A stretch of 10,595 nt of DNA from Phycisphaerae bacterium. GTDB taxonomy: Bacteria; Planctomycetota; Phycisphaerae; Phycisphaerales; SM1A02. Under the pieces are notes generated by a model. That model was not told the DNA's origin. It saw only the letters and a list, made by a program, of their open reading frames with translations, and searched no databases. Both the position numbers and the translations under genes were made by a program. Shown one piece after another: positions 1 through 6,122 of the stretch. Location: NCBI GenBank assembly GCA_018665385.1, contig JABJDN010000040.1, positions 1 to 10,595 on the forward strand, written 5' to 3'. The first letter of the stretch is position 1, and each line of letters starts with the position of its first letter.

Positions 1-482
1 GCCCACACAAAGTGCATTGTTCCCTCTTCGTTGACACCGTTCGCCCAACCACCTTGCGCTACTTCTGGCCATAAGTCGCCAGGGATATCGTCCATGATGA
101 GGATGCCACCGTGTACAAGTGATTGCTTGCAGAGTTTCAACAGATGCACTGCATCTGATACATCAGAAAACAGCATAAACGTCTGGCCACTACACACAAT
201 TGCGTCAACTGGTTCAGGCAAAGGCAGAACATCCATCACATCACCAGTGCGTAACGTTGGGTCTAGCGATTGTGCACTACATCGAGATCTGCATGCTTCG
301 ATAGCATGTTCGTCTATATCAATTCCTGTAAGTTGATGGCCAGCACTTGCAAGCGGCACCAATACTCGACCATCACCACAACCAATATCAATGACTGTTT
401 TAGGCTCTTCCCCAAGCAATCGCAATATGTACTCTATCTGTACTTGCGACTGCACTTCGTCCATTGGAAACCAATCGTTCAT
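1..482 (-). CDS. Class I SAM-dependent methyltransferase, N-terminal part (3' end off the left edge)
   Basis: About 160 codons are visible, read leftward from ATG 480-482 to the window edge. The Rossmann-type SAM-binding loop is clear: VIDIGCGDG at residues 30-38, followed by a second strand ending in GIDID at 53-57, whose acidic residue normally holds the ribose of SAM. A later strand, GGILIMDDI, suits the central sheet. The substrate cannot be told: the fold is shared by many small-molecule and protein methyltransferases, and the C-terminal part is missing. A GTG two codons upstream (486-488) sits 7 nt after an AAAGGGGGG purine run, so it is an alternative start with better ribosome-site spacing. 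The gene starts about 30 bp after the scpB stop on the same strand and probably belongs to the atpC-scpB transcript. Confidence 0.85.
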   Translation of the reverse strand, partial: MNDWFPMDEVQSQVQIEYILRLLGEEPKTVIDIGCGDGRVLVPLASAGHQLTGIDIDEHAIEACRSRCSAQSLDPTLRTGDVMDVLPLPEPVDAIVCSGQTFMLFSDVSDAVHLLKLCKQSLVHGGILIMDDIPGDLWPEVAQGGWANGVNEEGTMHFVW

Positions 483-518
483 TCGCACAATGATACCCCC
501 CTTTATGCAACAAAAGTA

Positions 519-1187
519 TTATTCAGTTGCTTGGTCTGCTGTTTCTTCGGTCGGTTCCGCGGCTTCTTCAGCAACTTGCTCTGGCTGCTCGGGCTTGGAG
601 GGCTTCCAAGAAGCTTCCCTTGCAAGGCCTTGCACATCTGGCAAATCGTTCAAGTTGGCAAGCCCAAAAATTGCAAGGAATTCCTTCGTCGTTCCGTACA
701 GCATTGGTCTACCGAGTTCTTCAGCGCGGCCAACTATTTTTACAAGACGGCGATCCATCAGTCCTCGAAGAACATCGCCGCATGCTACGCCGCGTATGAC
801 TTCTATTTCTGCGCGCATCACTGGTTGGCGGTACGCAATTATTGATAATGTTTCAAGTGCTGCTTGCGAAAGTTTTTGTTGCTGACGCTCTGCGTGTAAA
901 CGAGAGACTAGCGGAGCAAATTCTTCTCGTGTCATGACACGGTATCCGCCAGCAATTCGTTCAATACGAAAAGCTCTTGCTTCACTGTCGTACGACGAAT
1001 TTAATGTTTCGATTGCAACTTTGATTTGTTTCGTTGCATCGTCATCTTCAATGCCGAGCACGGTTTTCATTTTTGTTTCAGACAACGAGCGTTCACTTGC
1101 AAAGAGCAACGCCTCCACACGTTGTTCAAGCGGCATGCTTGCGCATGGGGTTTGCTGTAAATCTAAGCTGCCTTGCGATTCAGTCAT
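519..1187 (-). CDS. scpB: Segregation and condensation protein B
   Basis: 222 residues, recognised as ScpB, the kleisin-associated winged-helix dimer that works with SMC and ScpA in chromosome condensation and segregation. The first winged-helix region (about 20-95) begins with the family-typical RVEALLFASERSLSE. The second (about 105-182) carries the hallmark LETLSIIAYRQPVMRAEIE and ends in RPMLYGTTKEFLAIFGL, both close to the family consensus. From about residue 196 a Glu/Ala/Thr/Pro-rich acidic tail extends past the folded core; such tails are common but variable in ScpB. The ATG shares one base with the atpC stop (TAATG), which suggests translational coupling. The usual partner scpA is not adjacent on either side in the part visible here. 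Confidence 0.93.
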   Translation of the reverse strand: MTESQGSLDLQQTPCASMPLEQRVEALLFASERSLSETKMKTVLGIEDDDATKQIKVAIETLNSSYDSEARAFRIERIAGGYRVMTREEFAPLVSRLHAERQQQKLSQAALETLSIIAYRQPVMRAEIEVIRGVACGDVLRGLMDRRLVKIVGRAEELGRPMLYGTTKEFLAIFGLANLNDLPDVQGLAREASWKPSKPEQPEQVAEEAAEPTEETADQATE

Positions 1188-1582
1188 TACTTACTTGCTA
1201 AAGCAACTTTGGCTGTGGCAACTTGTTGTGCACGTTCAACTGCTAGACGATCTTTCTCGTCTGAAGTCACACGAGCGTTTGCCTCAGCAAGTTCAGCTTT
1301 TGCTTCTTCAAGATTAATTTCATCAGCAGGCAGTGCGCCTTCAGTAACGAGCGTTAATGTTTCACCATCAACATGAGCGAATCCACCTTCAATTAGGAAA
1401 CTAGCAGATCCTTCTTCATTATCAATACGAAGTGTTCCTGGGGCAAGAGTGGATAGAAGAGGAGCGAGCCCCTTCAGCATGCCATACTGTCCATCCCATG
1501 CTGGGAATGAGACATAGGTCGCCACACCATCGAAGGCGTTTGCGGTTGGAGTTACAATTTTGCAGGGGAATGTGTTTGCCAC
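1187..1582 (-). CDS. atpC: F1Fo ATP synthase epsilon subunit
   Basis: 131 residues, a usual length for epsilon, the central-stalk subunit that joins gamma to the c-ring and can inhibit ATP hydrolysis. The N-terminal beta-sandwich (about 1-88) shows family features: CKIVTPTANAFDG, then DGQYGMLKGLAPLLSTLAPG, matching the usual G-x-x-G-x-L-x-x-x-x-P-L-x-x-x-L-x-P-G pattern, and FLIEGGFAHVDGETLTLVTE. The C-terminal part (about 90-131) is Ala/Glu-rich and predicted to form the helical hairpin. The start is GTG at 1580-1582, preceded by AGGAAAG at suitable spacing. Oddly, the gene is not preceded by atpD: upstream lies the divergent ahcY, so epsilon is separated from the rest of the ATP synthase operon and co-transcribed with scpB. 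Confidence 0.92.
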   Translation of the reverse strand: MANTFPCKIVTPTANAFDGVATYVSFPAWDGQYGMLKGLAPLLSTLAPGTLRIDNEEGSASFLIEGGFAHVDGETLTLVTEGALPADEINLEEAKAELAEANARVTSDEKDRLAVERAQQVATAKVALASK

Positions 1583-1733
1583 TGGTCTTTCCTATATAAA
1601 AGAGGGTTTGAAGCCTGCGCATGATACCTAAAATTCACTGAATACGCACTCAAAGAATGATTCTCCGTTACAATACATCCCTTTATCCACGAATCCGGAT
1701 ATATGCATAAAGCCCTAATAGGAGAATGGCCAC
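1583..1733. promoter_or_regulatory. Divergent intergenic region carrying the atpC and ahcY promoters
   Basis: The 151 bp between two divergent starts must hold a promoter for each gene. For ahcY, TACAAT at 1669-1674 is a fair -10 candidate, but no good -35 lies in front of it. An imperfect dyad, CTTTAT (1681-1686) with ATAAAG about 20 nt later, encloses the palindrome ATCCGGAT. I saw no match to the SAH riboswitch consensus that precedes ahcY in some bacteria. Confidence 0.4.
1720..1724 (+). promoter_or_regulatory. Ribosome binding site of ahcY
   Basis: AGGAG lies 9 nt before the GTG at 1734. An ATG in the spacer (1726-1728) is out of frame, so the site supports GTG 1734 as the start rather than the in-frame ATG at 1755. 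Confidence 0.6.
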
Positions 1734-3233
1734 GTGACCACAGAAGCACCAACAATGACTACATTCCTTAACACTAACTTAGACCTTTTCAGCCCTTGCC
1801 CGTTCAAGGTCGCTGACATATCTCCAGAGACTGTCGCATTTGGTCGTAAAGAAATCGAGATAGCAGAATTCGAAATGCCAGGTCTTATGGCTCTTCGAAA
1901 ACAACATGGCGAATCGAAACCACTGACTGGCGCGCGAATCACTGGTTCGTTGCATATGACTATTCAAACTGCAGTCTTGATTGAAACACTCACAGCGCTA
2001 GGCGCTGAGGTTCGCTGGGCTAGTTGTAATATTTTCTCGACTCAAGACCACGCTGCAGCAGCAGTTGCGGTTGGTCCAAATGGCACCCCTGATAACCCAC
2101 AAGGTATTCCAGTATTCGCTTGGAAAGGCGAAACACTTGAAGAGTACTGGTGGTGTACATTCCAAGCATTGCATTGGGGCGAAGGCAATTGCCCGAACCT
2201 TATTCTTGATGATGGTGGCGATGCGACCCTTGTTGTGCACAAAGGTGTTGAATACAACAAAACTGGCACTGTTCCAACAAGCGAAGGTGCAGGCAGCGAA
2301 GACGAACGCATTATTCTTGACTTGCTTGCAGATGTTCAAGGCTGGAACAACAAGTTCTGGGAACAATACGCAGTTGAAGTCAACGGCGTAAGTGAAGAAA
2401 CTACAACAGGCATTCACCGAATGTACCAAATGGCGAGCAACAACTCATTGTTGTTCCCGGTCATTAACGTAAACGACTCTGTTACAAAAAGCAAATTTGA
2501 CAACCTGTACGGTTGTCGCCACTCATGCGTTGACGGAATTATGCGTGCAACAGACGTTATGCTCGCTGGTAAAGTTGCACTTGTTGCAGGGTACGGCGAT
2601 GTTGGAAAAGGTTGTTGCCAAGCACTCAAAGGGCAAGGTTGCCGAGTAAAGGTAAGCGAGATCGACCCAATTTGTGCTCTACAAGCAGCGATGGAAGGCT
2701 ACGAAGTTGTCCGCATGGACGATGTTGTAAGCGACATTGATGTCTTTGTCACAACAACTGGCAACTTTAATGTTATTACTGCTGCCCACATGTCCAAAAT
2801 GAAGCACAACGCAATTGTTGGCAACATTGGTCATTTTGATAATGAAATCGATATGGCTGGGCTTGAGAATGTTGACGGCATTGAAAAAATTACCATCAAG
2901 CCACAAGTGGACGAATGGAAATTTGCTGATGGACACTCCATCATCGTGCTTGCTGAAGGCCGGCTCTTGAACCTTGGTTGCGCAACTGGCCACCCAAGTT
3001 TCGTTATGAGTAACTCCTTTACGAACCAAGTTCTTGCTCAAATGGAACTGCATGCAAACCACAGCAATTATGAAAACAAAGTATTTACACTTTCAAAGAA
3101 ACTCGATGAAATGGTTGCCCGGTTACACCTTGACCAACTTGGCGTGAAGTTAACCGAACTCACTGCTGAGCAAGCCTCGTATATCGATGTTCCTGTTGAA
3201 GGACCTTACAAAGCTGAACACTACCGGTATTGA
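1734..3233 (+). CDS. ahcY: Adenosylhomocysteinase (S-adenosyl-L-homocysteine hydrolase)
   Basis: 499 residues. The enzyme splits S-adenosylhomocysteine into adenosine and homocysteine, removing the product inhibitor of methyltransferases. Visible motifs: TQDHAAAA (103-110) with the substrate-binding Asp105; VNDSVTKSKFDNLYGCRHS (246-264) with the conserved lysines; the NAD-binding loop GYGDVGKG (286-293); GNIGHFDNEID (363-373); GHPSFVMS (419-426); and the C-terminal KAEHYRY, whose Lys493 and Tyr497 reach the NAD site of the neighbouring subunit. It is the long bacterial form, with an extra segment of about 40 residues around 175-215 that is also present in mycobacterial SahH. GTG 1734 follows AGGAG; Met8 (1755) is an alternative. 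A strong terminator follows, so it appears monocistronic. Confidence 0.97.
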   Translation: MTTEAPTMTTFLNTNLDLFSPCPFKVADISPETVAFGRKEIEIAEFEMPGLMALRKQHGESKPLTGARITGSLHMTIQTAVLIETLTALGAEVRWASCNIFSTQDHAAAAVAVGPNGTPDNPQGIPVFAWKGETLEEYWWCTFQALHWGEGNCPNLILDDGGDATLVVHKGVEYNKTGTVPTSEGAGSEDERIILDLLADVQGWNNKFWEQYAVEVNGVSEETTTGIHRMYQMASNNSLLFPVINVNDSVTKSKFDNLYGCRHSCVDGIMRATDVMLAGKVALVAGYGDVGKGCCQALKGQGCRVKVSEIDPICALQAAMEGYEVVRMDDVVSDIDVFVTTTGNFNVITAAHMSKMKHNAIVGNIGHFDNEIDMAGLENVDGIEKITIKPQVDEWKFADGHSIIVLAEGRLLNLGCATGHPSFVMSNSFTNQVLAQMELHANHSNYENKVFTLSKKLDEMVARLHLDQLGVKLTELTAEQASYIDVPVEGPYKAEHYRY

Positions 3234-3255
3234 GCTACAAAGCAAAGATTTGACT

Positions 3256-3296
3256 AAAAAGTGACTGTCGTCTTCCTGGCGACAGTCACTTTTTTT
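3256..3296 (+). terminator. Rho-independent terminator after ahcY
   Basis: A perfect 10-bp stem, GTGACTGTCG (3261-3270) with CGACAGTCAC (3280-3289), around a 9-nt loop is preceded by five A and followed by seven T (3290-3296). The A/T flanks extend the stem and also make it a plausible terminator from the other strand. It lies 27 bp from the ahcY stop. Confidence 0.93.
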
Positions 3297-3306
3297 CGTT
3301 TGGGTG

Positions 3307-3312
3307 TATCAT
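3307..3312 (+). promoter_or_regulatory. Possible -10 element for purF
   Basis: TATCAT lies 11 bp before the purF ATG, and only 27 bp separate the upstream terminator from that ATG. No clear -35 and no ribosome site are visible. If used, the message would be nearly leaderless. Weak evidence. Confidence 0.25.
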
Positions 3313-3323
3313 TCCCCCTTCAA

Positions 3324-5225
3324 ATGAGCGACAGACTCACTCACGAATGCGGACTTGCCTTTGTACGGCTTCGAAAGCCCCTGCACTACTACCAGGAGCA
3401 ATACGGTGATGCTGCATGGGGACTTCGAAAAACATACTTGCTTATGCAAAAGCAGTACAACCGCGGTCAAGATGGTGCTGGACTTGGTGTTGTCAAATTT
3501 GATATGCCCGCTGGCGATCAATTCTTGTTGCGTGTACGCTCAGATAAAAACAATGCAATCGAACGAATTTTTGATGCCATTACTGAAGACACCGAACAAT
3601 TACGTGATGCAATCACCCCTGAAACTGAAATTGACGCAAAGCGTTCGTGCAGTTTTTTAGGGGAGGCTTACTTAGGTCACTTACGCTACGGAACGCATGC
3701 AGGGAATTCCATGGCGATGTGCCACCCCTTTATGCGCAAAAGTAACGTTGCAAGTAGAAACATCGCTCTTGCTGGCAATTTCAATATGACAAATTCAAGC
3801 GAGTTATTTAAGAAACTTGTTGAATACGGCTTGGACCCTGCAGGTGATAACGATACACAAGTCATTCTTGAAAAAATTAGCTACTTTTTGAATGACGAAC
3901 ACGAACGACTCATTAAAGAACACAAATTAATAGATGGCAGAGAACGGGCTAAAACTGTCTCAGCCGCTCTTGATATTCCACGACTTCTTAAAAAAGCGGC
4001 CCAATATTGGGACGGCGGATATGTGTTTGCTTCACTCATCGGCAATGGAGATGCCTTTATTTGCAGAGACCCTGCAGGGATTCGCCCAGCGTTTATCTAT
4101 ATAGACGATGAGGTTATCGCGTGCGCTTCAGAACGTGGCGCACTCGCAAACGTATTTAATGTCGACCCTGATGATATTCAACAAGTCGCACCCGGGCATG
4201 TGGTTGTCATCAAGCGCGATGGAACAATTCAGGACGCTGAATTTACAACACCAATTGAAACCCGGCAGTGCACGTTCGAACGAATTTATTTCAGCCGTGG
4301 TAATGATCCGCTTATCTATAACCAACGCAAACGCTTAGGCGCGAATCTGGCCCCGCGAGTGATGAAAGTACTTGGCGAAGACATTGACCGATCTTTCTTT
4401 AGTTATATTCCTAATACAGCAGAAACTTGTTTCCTTGGTTTGCTTGAAGCTGTTGGTGGCGCACTTCGCTCTTTAGAAGCTGATGTCATCTGGAATAAAA
4501 TTCGGGATGGCTCCGTTACACGAACTGATTTAACTAAACTCAACCACACGCGTGTCAAAGCAGAGCTCATCGCACATAAGGACCAGCGGCTTCGCACCTT
4601 TATTACGCACGATGCTGCACGACGCGATTTGGTTACCCATATTTATGACATTACTCGTGGCTTGATTGAGAAAGATGACACACTCGTAGTCGTCGACGAT
4701 TCCATCGTACGCGGAACAACCCTACGCGAATCAATCATTACAAGTCTCTCTCAGTTGAATCCAAAACGAATCGCAGTCGTAAGCTCTGCACCACCAATCA
4801 TGTACCCCGATTGCTACGGCATCGACATGAGCCAAATCGGCAAATTCATAGCGTTTGAAGCTGCAGTAGAGCTTACAAAAGAACGTGATAACGAAAGCCT
4901 TTTCGCAGACATAGCAAGGCAGTGTGAAGAACAAGCAAAACTTCCCGTTTCTGAAATGAAAAATGTTGTCAAGGAACTGTATGAGCAATTTTCATTAAAG
5001 GAAATTTCATGCAAAATCGCAGACCTCGTAAGGCCAAAAGGCTTAGGCTGGAGTGGGCAACTTGATATCATTTACCAAGACGTTGATGGCTTGCGAGCAG
5101 CGATGCCAGAATATACCGGCGATTGGTACTTTACTGGTGATTACCCAACCCCGGGCGGTAACGCAGTCGTAAACCGAGCATACCTCCACTGGTATAACGG
5201 CGACGAATCAAAACGCGCATATTAA
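3324..5225 (+). CDS. purF: Amidophosphoribosyltransferase, long (Bacteroidetes-like) form
   Basis: 633 residues from ATG 3324. The enzyme makes 5-phosphoribosylamine from PRPP and glutamine, the first step of purine synthesis. The N-terminal Ntn glutaminase half has HECGLAF (Cys9, likely exposed by cleavage of an 8-residue propeptide), NRGQDGAG (46-53), LRYGTHAGNS (120-129) and RDPAGIRPAF (248-257). The C-terminal phosphoribosyltransferase half has CTFERIYFSR (316-325), the PRPP loop VVVDDSIVRGTTL (455-467) and YPDCYGIDMS (494-503). It is longer than the usual 470-505 residues because of an insertion around 380-425 and a C-terminal extension. The open frame reaches back to GTG 3261, but that codon lies inside the terminator stem and adds no family sequence, so ATG 3324 is preferred. 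The Cys that gives the first Fe-S ligand in Bacillus PurF appears to be Gly272 here. Confidence 0.93.
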   Translation: MSDRLTHECGLAFVRLRKPLHYYQEQYGDAAWGLRKTYLLMQKQYNRGQDGAGLGVVKFDMPAGDQFLLRVRSDKNNAIERIFDAITEDTEQLRDAITPETEIDAKRSCSFLGEAYLGHLRYGTHAGNSMAMCHPFMRKSNVASRNIALAGNFNMTNSSELFKKLVEYGLDPAGDNDTQVILEKISYFLNDEHERLIKEHKLIDGRERAKTVSAALDIPRLLKKAAQYWDGGYVFASLIGNGDAFICRDPAGIRPAFIYIDDEVIACASERGALANVFNVDPDDIQQVAPGHVVVIKRDGTIQDAEFTTPIETRQCTFERIYFSRGNDPLIYNQRKRLGANLAPRVMKVLGEDIDRSFFSYIPNTAETCFLGLLEAVGGALRSLEADVIWNKIRDGSVTRTDLTKLNHTRVKAELIAHKDQRLRTFITHDAARRDLVTHIYDITRGLIEKDDTLVVVDDSIVRGTTLRESIITSLSQLNPKRIAVVSSAPPIMYPDCYGIDMSQIGKFIAFEAAVELTKERDNESLFADIARQCEEQAKLPVSEMKNVVKELYEQFSLKEISCKIADLVRPKGLGWSGQLDIIYQDVDGLRAAMPEYTGDWYFTGDYPTPGGNAVVNRAYLHWYNGDESKRAY

Positions 5226-5311
5226 ACGGTCACATAGAGGGTCTGGCTATTTACAGATATTCGGATACATCTGGATCGCAAAATCCGAGTTTCTCGCGCA
5301 ATGTTTTTTGG

Positions 5312-5328
5312 CTCGTGCCCGGCACGAG
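5312..5328. repeat. Short perfect hairpin between the convergent purF and small-protein genes
   Basis: CTCGTGC and GCACGAG pair around a CCG loop, giving a GC-rich 7-bp stem 10 bp past the stop of the leftward small gene. A T-run lies on the plus strand before the stem instead of after it, so it is not a standard terminator in either direction. A second, weaker dyad, TCGGAT with ATCCGA, lies upstream at about 5259-5287. The pair could still protect or end the two converging transcripts. Confidence 0.4.
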
Positions 5329-5338
5329 AATAGCAGAG

Positions 5339-5599
5339 TTAGCCAGCTTTGGAGAATGAGCCGGTATCTGGTTTAAAGGTTGTGGTTGTTGTATCGACGC
5401 CTTCAGACGTTGTTGCCTGCGACAACTTTTTGAGTTTGTATTCTTTCAGAGCAGAAACAAGTTCTTCAGGCTTATTGCTTATCCTTGATGCTGTTTCTGC
5501 AATTCTATCTGCAGTCGACCAAAGGTCGTTCCGCATCGTTTGCTCGAGAGCTTGTGCTAACTCAATACATGTCCAATAATCTACTGTTGTTTCTAGCAT
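5339..5599 (-). CDS. Small hypothetical protein, 86 residues
   Basis: I do not recognise this protein. The ATG (5597-5599) follows AGAGG by 8 nt, a good ribosome site, which supports a real gene. Residues 9-40 and 43-60 look helical and amphipathic (ELAQALEQTMRNDLW, ADRIAETASRI, PEELVSALKEYKLKKL). The tail from about 61 is Thr/Ser-rich and looks disordered, with five Thr in a row. There is no signal peptide, membrane segment or metal motif; the single Cys is Cys11. It converges on purF and reads away from rpsD. A small cytoplasmic helical-hairpin protein is the most I can infer. Confidence 0.6.
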   Translation of the reverse strand: MLETTVDYWTCIELAQALEQTMRNDLWSTADRIAETASRISNKPEELVSALKEYKLKKLSQATTSEGVDTTTTTFKPDTGSFSKAG

Positions 5600-5753
5600 G
5601 ATAAATACCTCTTTTCAGTAATCCCGCCAAACCCTATCGGCAGCAACAAGTCAAACGCTTGAACACTTCATACAGTTCGATTTCAGGTATAATTTCTCAC
5701 TATTTTGATAATTTCACCCTTTAGACCCCGCCTACAGCCTATATTTTTTCCAA

Positions 5754-5827
5754 TTTACCTCTGAGGTTACCGCTGTGTCTTCCTCTGTATCATCCTGTGT
5801 GTTTTCCTCTGTATCATCCTCTGTGGC
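5754..5827. repeat. Degenerate repeat block A
   Basis: It opens with TTTACCTCTGAGGT, which includes the palindrome ACCTCTGAGGT (5757-5767). Then come two 24-bp units whose first 17 bases, TTCCTCTGTATCATCCT, are identical (5780-5796 and 5804-5820). Its first 48 or so bases match block B at 5885 with about six differences. Confidence 0.85.
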
Positions 5828-5838
5828 AATCATCAAGT

Positions 5839-5893
5839 AGAGGTAAACATGACTTTATGCTGCTTTACGGCACATTCACAGCTGTTTACCTCT
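5839..5893. repeat. Inverted repeat AGAGGTAAAC / GTTTACCTCT
   Basis: AGAGGTAAAC (5839-5848) is the exact reverse complement of GTTTACCTCT (5884-5893), separated by 35 nt. Inside, GCTG and CAGC can extend the pairing. The right arm is the beginning of repeat block B. Confidence 0.7.
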
Positions 5894-5939
5894 GAGGTAA
5901 CCTCTGTGTCTTCCCTTGTGTCATCCTCTGAGGTTGCCT
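5885..5939. repeat. Degenerate repeat block B
   Basis: A second copy of block A, 131 bp downstream. It contains a 15-bp perfect palindrome, TTACCTCTGAGGTAA (5886-5900), and a further CCTCTGAGG at 5925-5933 that touches the -35 box of the rpsD promoter. Confidence 0.85.
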
Positions 5940-5962
5940 AGAATGTAAGGCTAGTTTATTAT
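5934..5962 (+). promoter_or_regulatory. Candidate sigma70-type promoter of rpsD
   Basis: TTGCCT (5934-5939) and TATTAT (5957-5962) are 17 bp apart, matching the consensus at 4 of 6 and 5 of 6 positions. A start near 5969 would give an rpsD leader of about 150 nt. The palindrome CCTCTGAGG ends at the base before the -35, where a regulator could act. Confidence 0.6.
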
Positions 5963-5990
5963 TGGACCGTGAAGAGAATTGGGGTGGAAT

Positions 5991-6082
5991 GCACTTGAAC
6001 GGGTTGCGAAATTGCGTGTTTTCTGGTCTAATTCGCCGTTCCCCACCTAATTTCTGCGGGTTCGTACTTGATGGTCAAGTGC
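5991..6082 (+). promoter_or_regulatory. rpsD leader with two mutually exclusive pairings
   Basis: TCAAGTGC (6075-6082) can pair with GCACTTGA (5991-5998), closing a large domain, or its first six bases can pair with ACTTGA (6066-6071) in a tight hairpin with a TGG loop. Both cannot form at once. In Bacillus and Escherichia, S4 represses its own synthesis through a structured leader, so an autoregulatory switch is a fair inference, not a demonstrated one. Confidence 0.4.
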
Positions 6083-6122
6083 TCCCCAGCCGGTGTTGTT
6101 ATTAAGAACTGGTGATTATTGT

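Larger units (their letters stand above)
5600..6122. other. Gene-free region with repeats and the rpsD promoter and leader
   Basis: No intact gene is visible in these 523 bp. The left third contains TATAAT (5688-5693), a perfect -10 hexamer for rightward transcription but with its best -35 (TTGAAC, 5659-5664) 23 nt away, too far. The middle carries the degenerate repeat blocks. The right third holds the rpsD promoter and leader. A T-loop-like GGTTCG near 6057 has no matching stem, so it is not a tRNA. Confidence 0.6.

Noticed and set aside
270..885. Rightward open frames across the methyltransferase and scpB
   Set aside because: They are antisense to recognised proteins; the leftward frames carry the conserved motifs.
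1583..1733. SAH riboswitch upstream of ahcY
   Set aside because: The GC-rich conserved core of that riboswitch is absent, and the leader is short and AT-rich.
3261..3323. A GTG start at 3261 that would lengthen PurF by 21 residues
   Set aside because: The codon is the first base triplet of the ahcY terminator stem and the added residues match no PurF N-terminus; ATG 3324 gives the family-typical start.
5301..5330. Intrinsic terminator for purF or the small leftward gene
   Set aside because: The hairpin is good, but the T-run is on the wrong side for rightward transcription and would be an A-run after the stem for leftward transcription.
5349..5579. A 76-codon rightward frame opposite the small leftward gene
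   Set aside because: It has no ribosome site and a less protein-like composition, whereas the leftward frame has AGAGG at correct spacing.
5754..5939. CRISPR array
   Set aside because: The repeats are few and diverged, and there are no unique spacers of uniform length and no cas genes.
6040..6090. tRNA-like element (GGTTCG near 6057)
   Set aside because: No acceptor, D or anticodon stem can be drawn around it.
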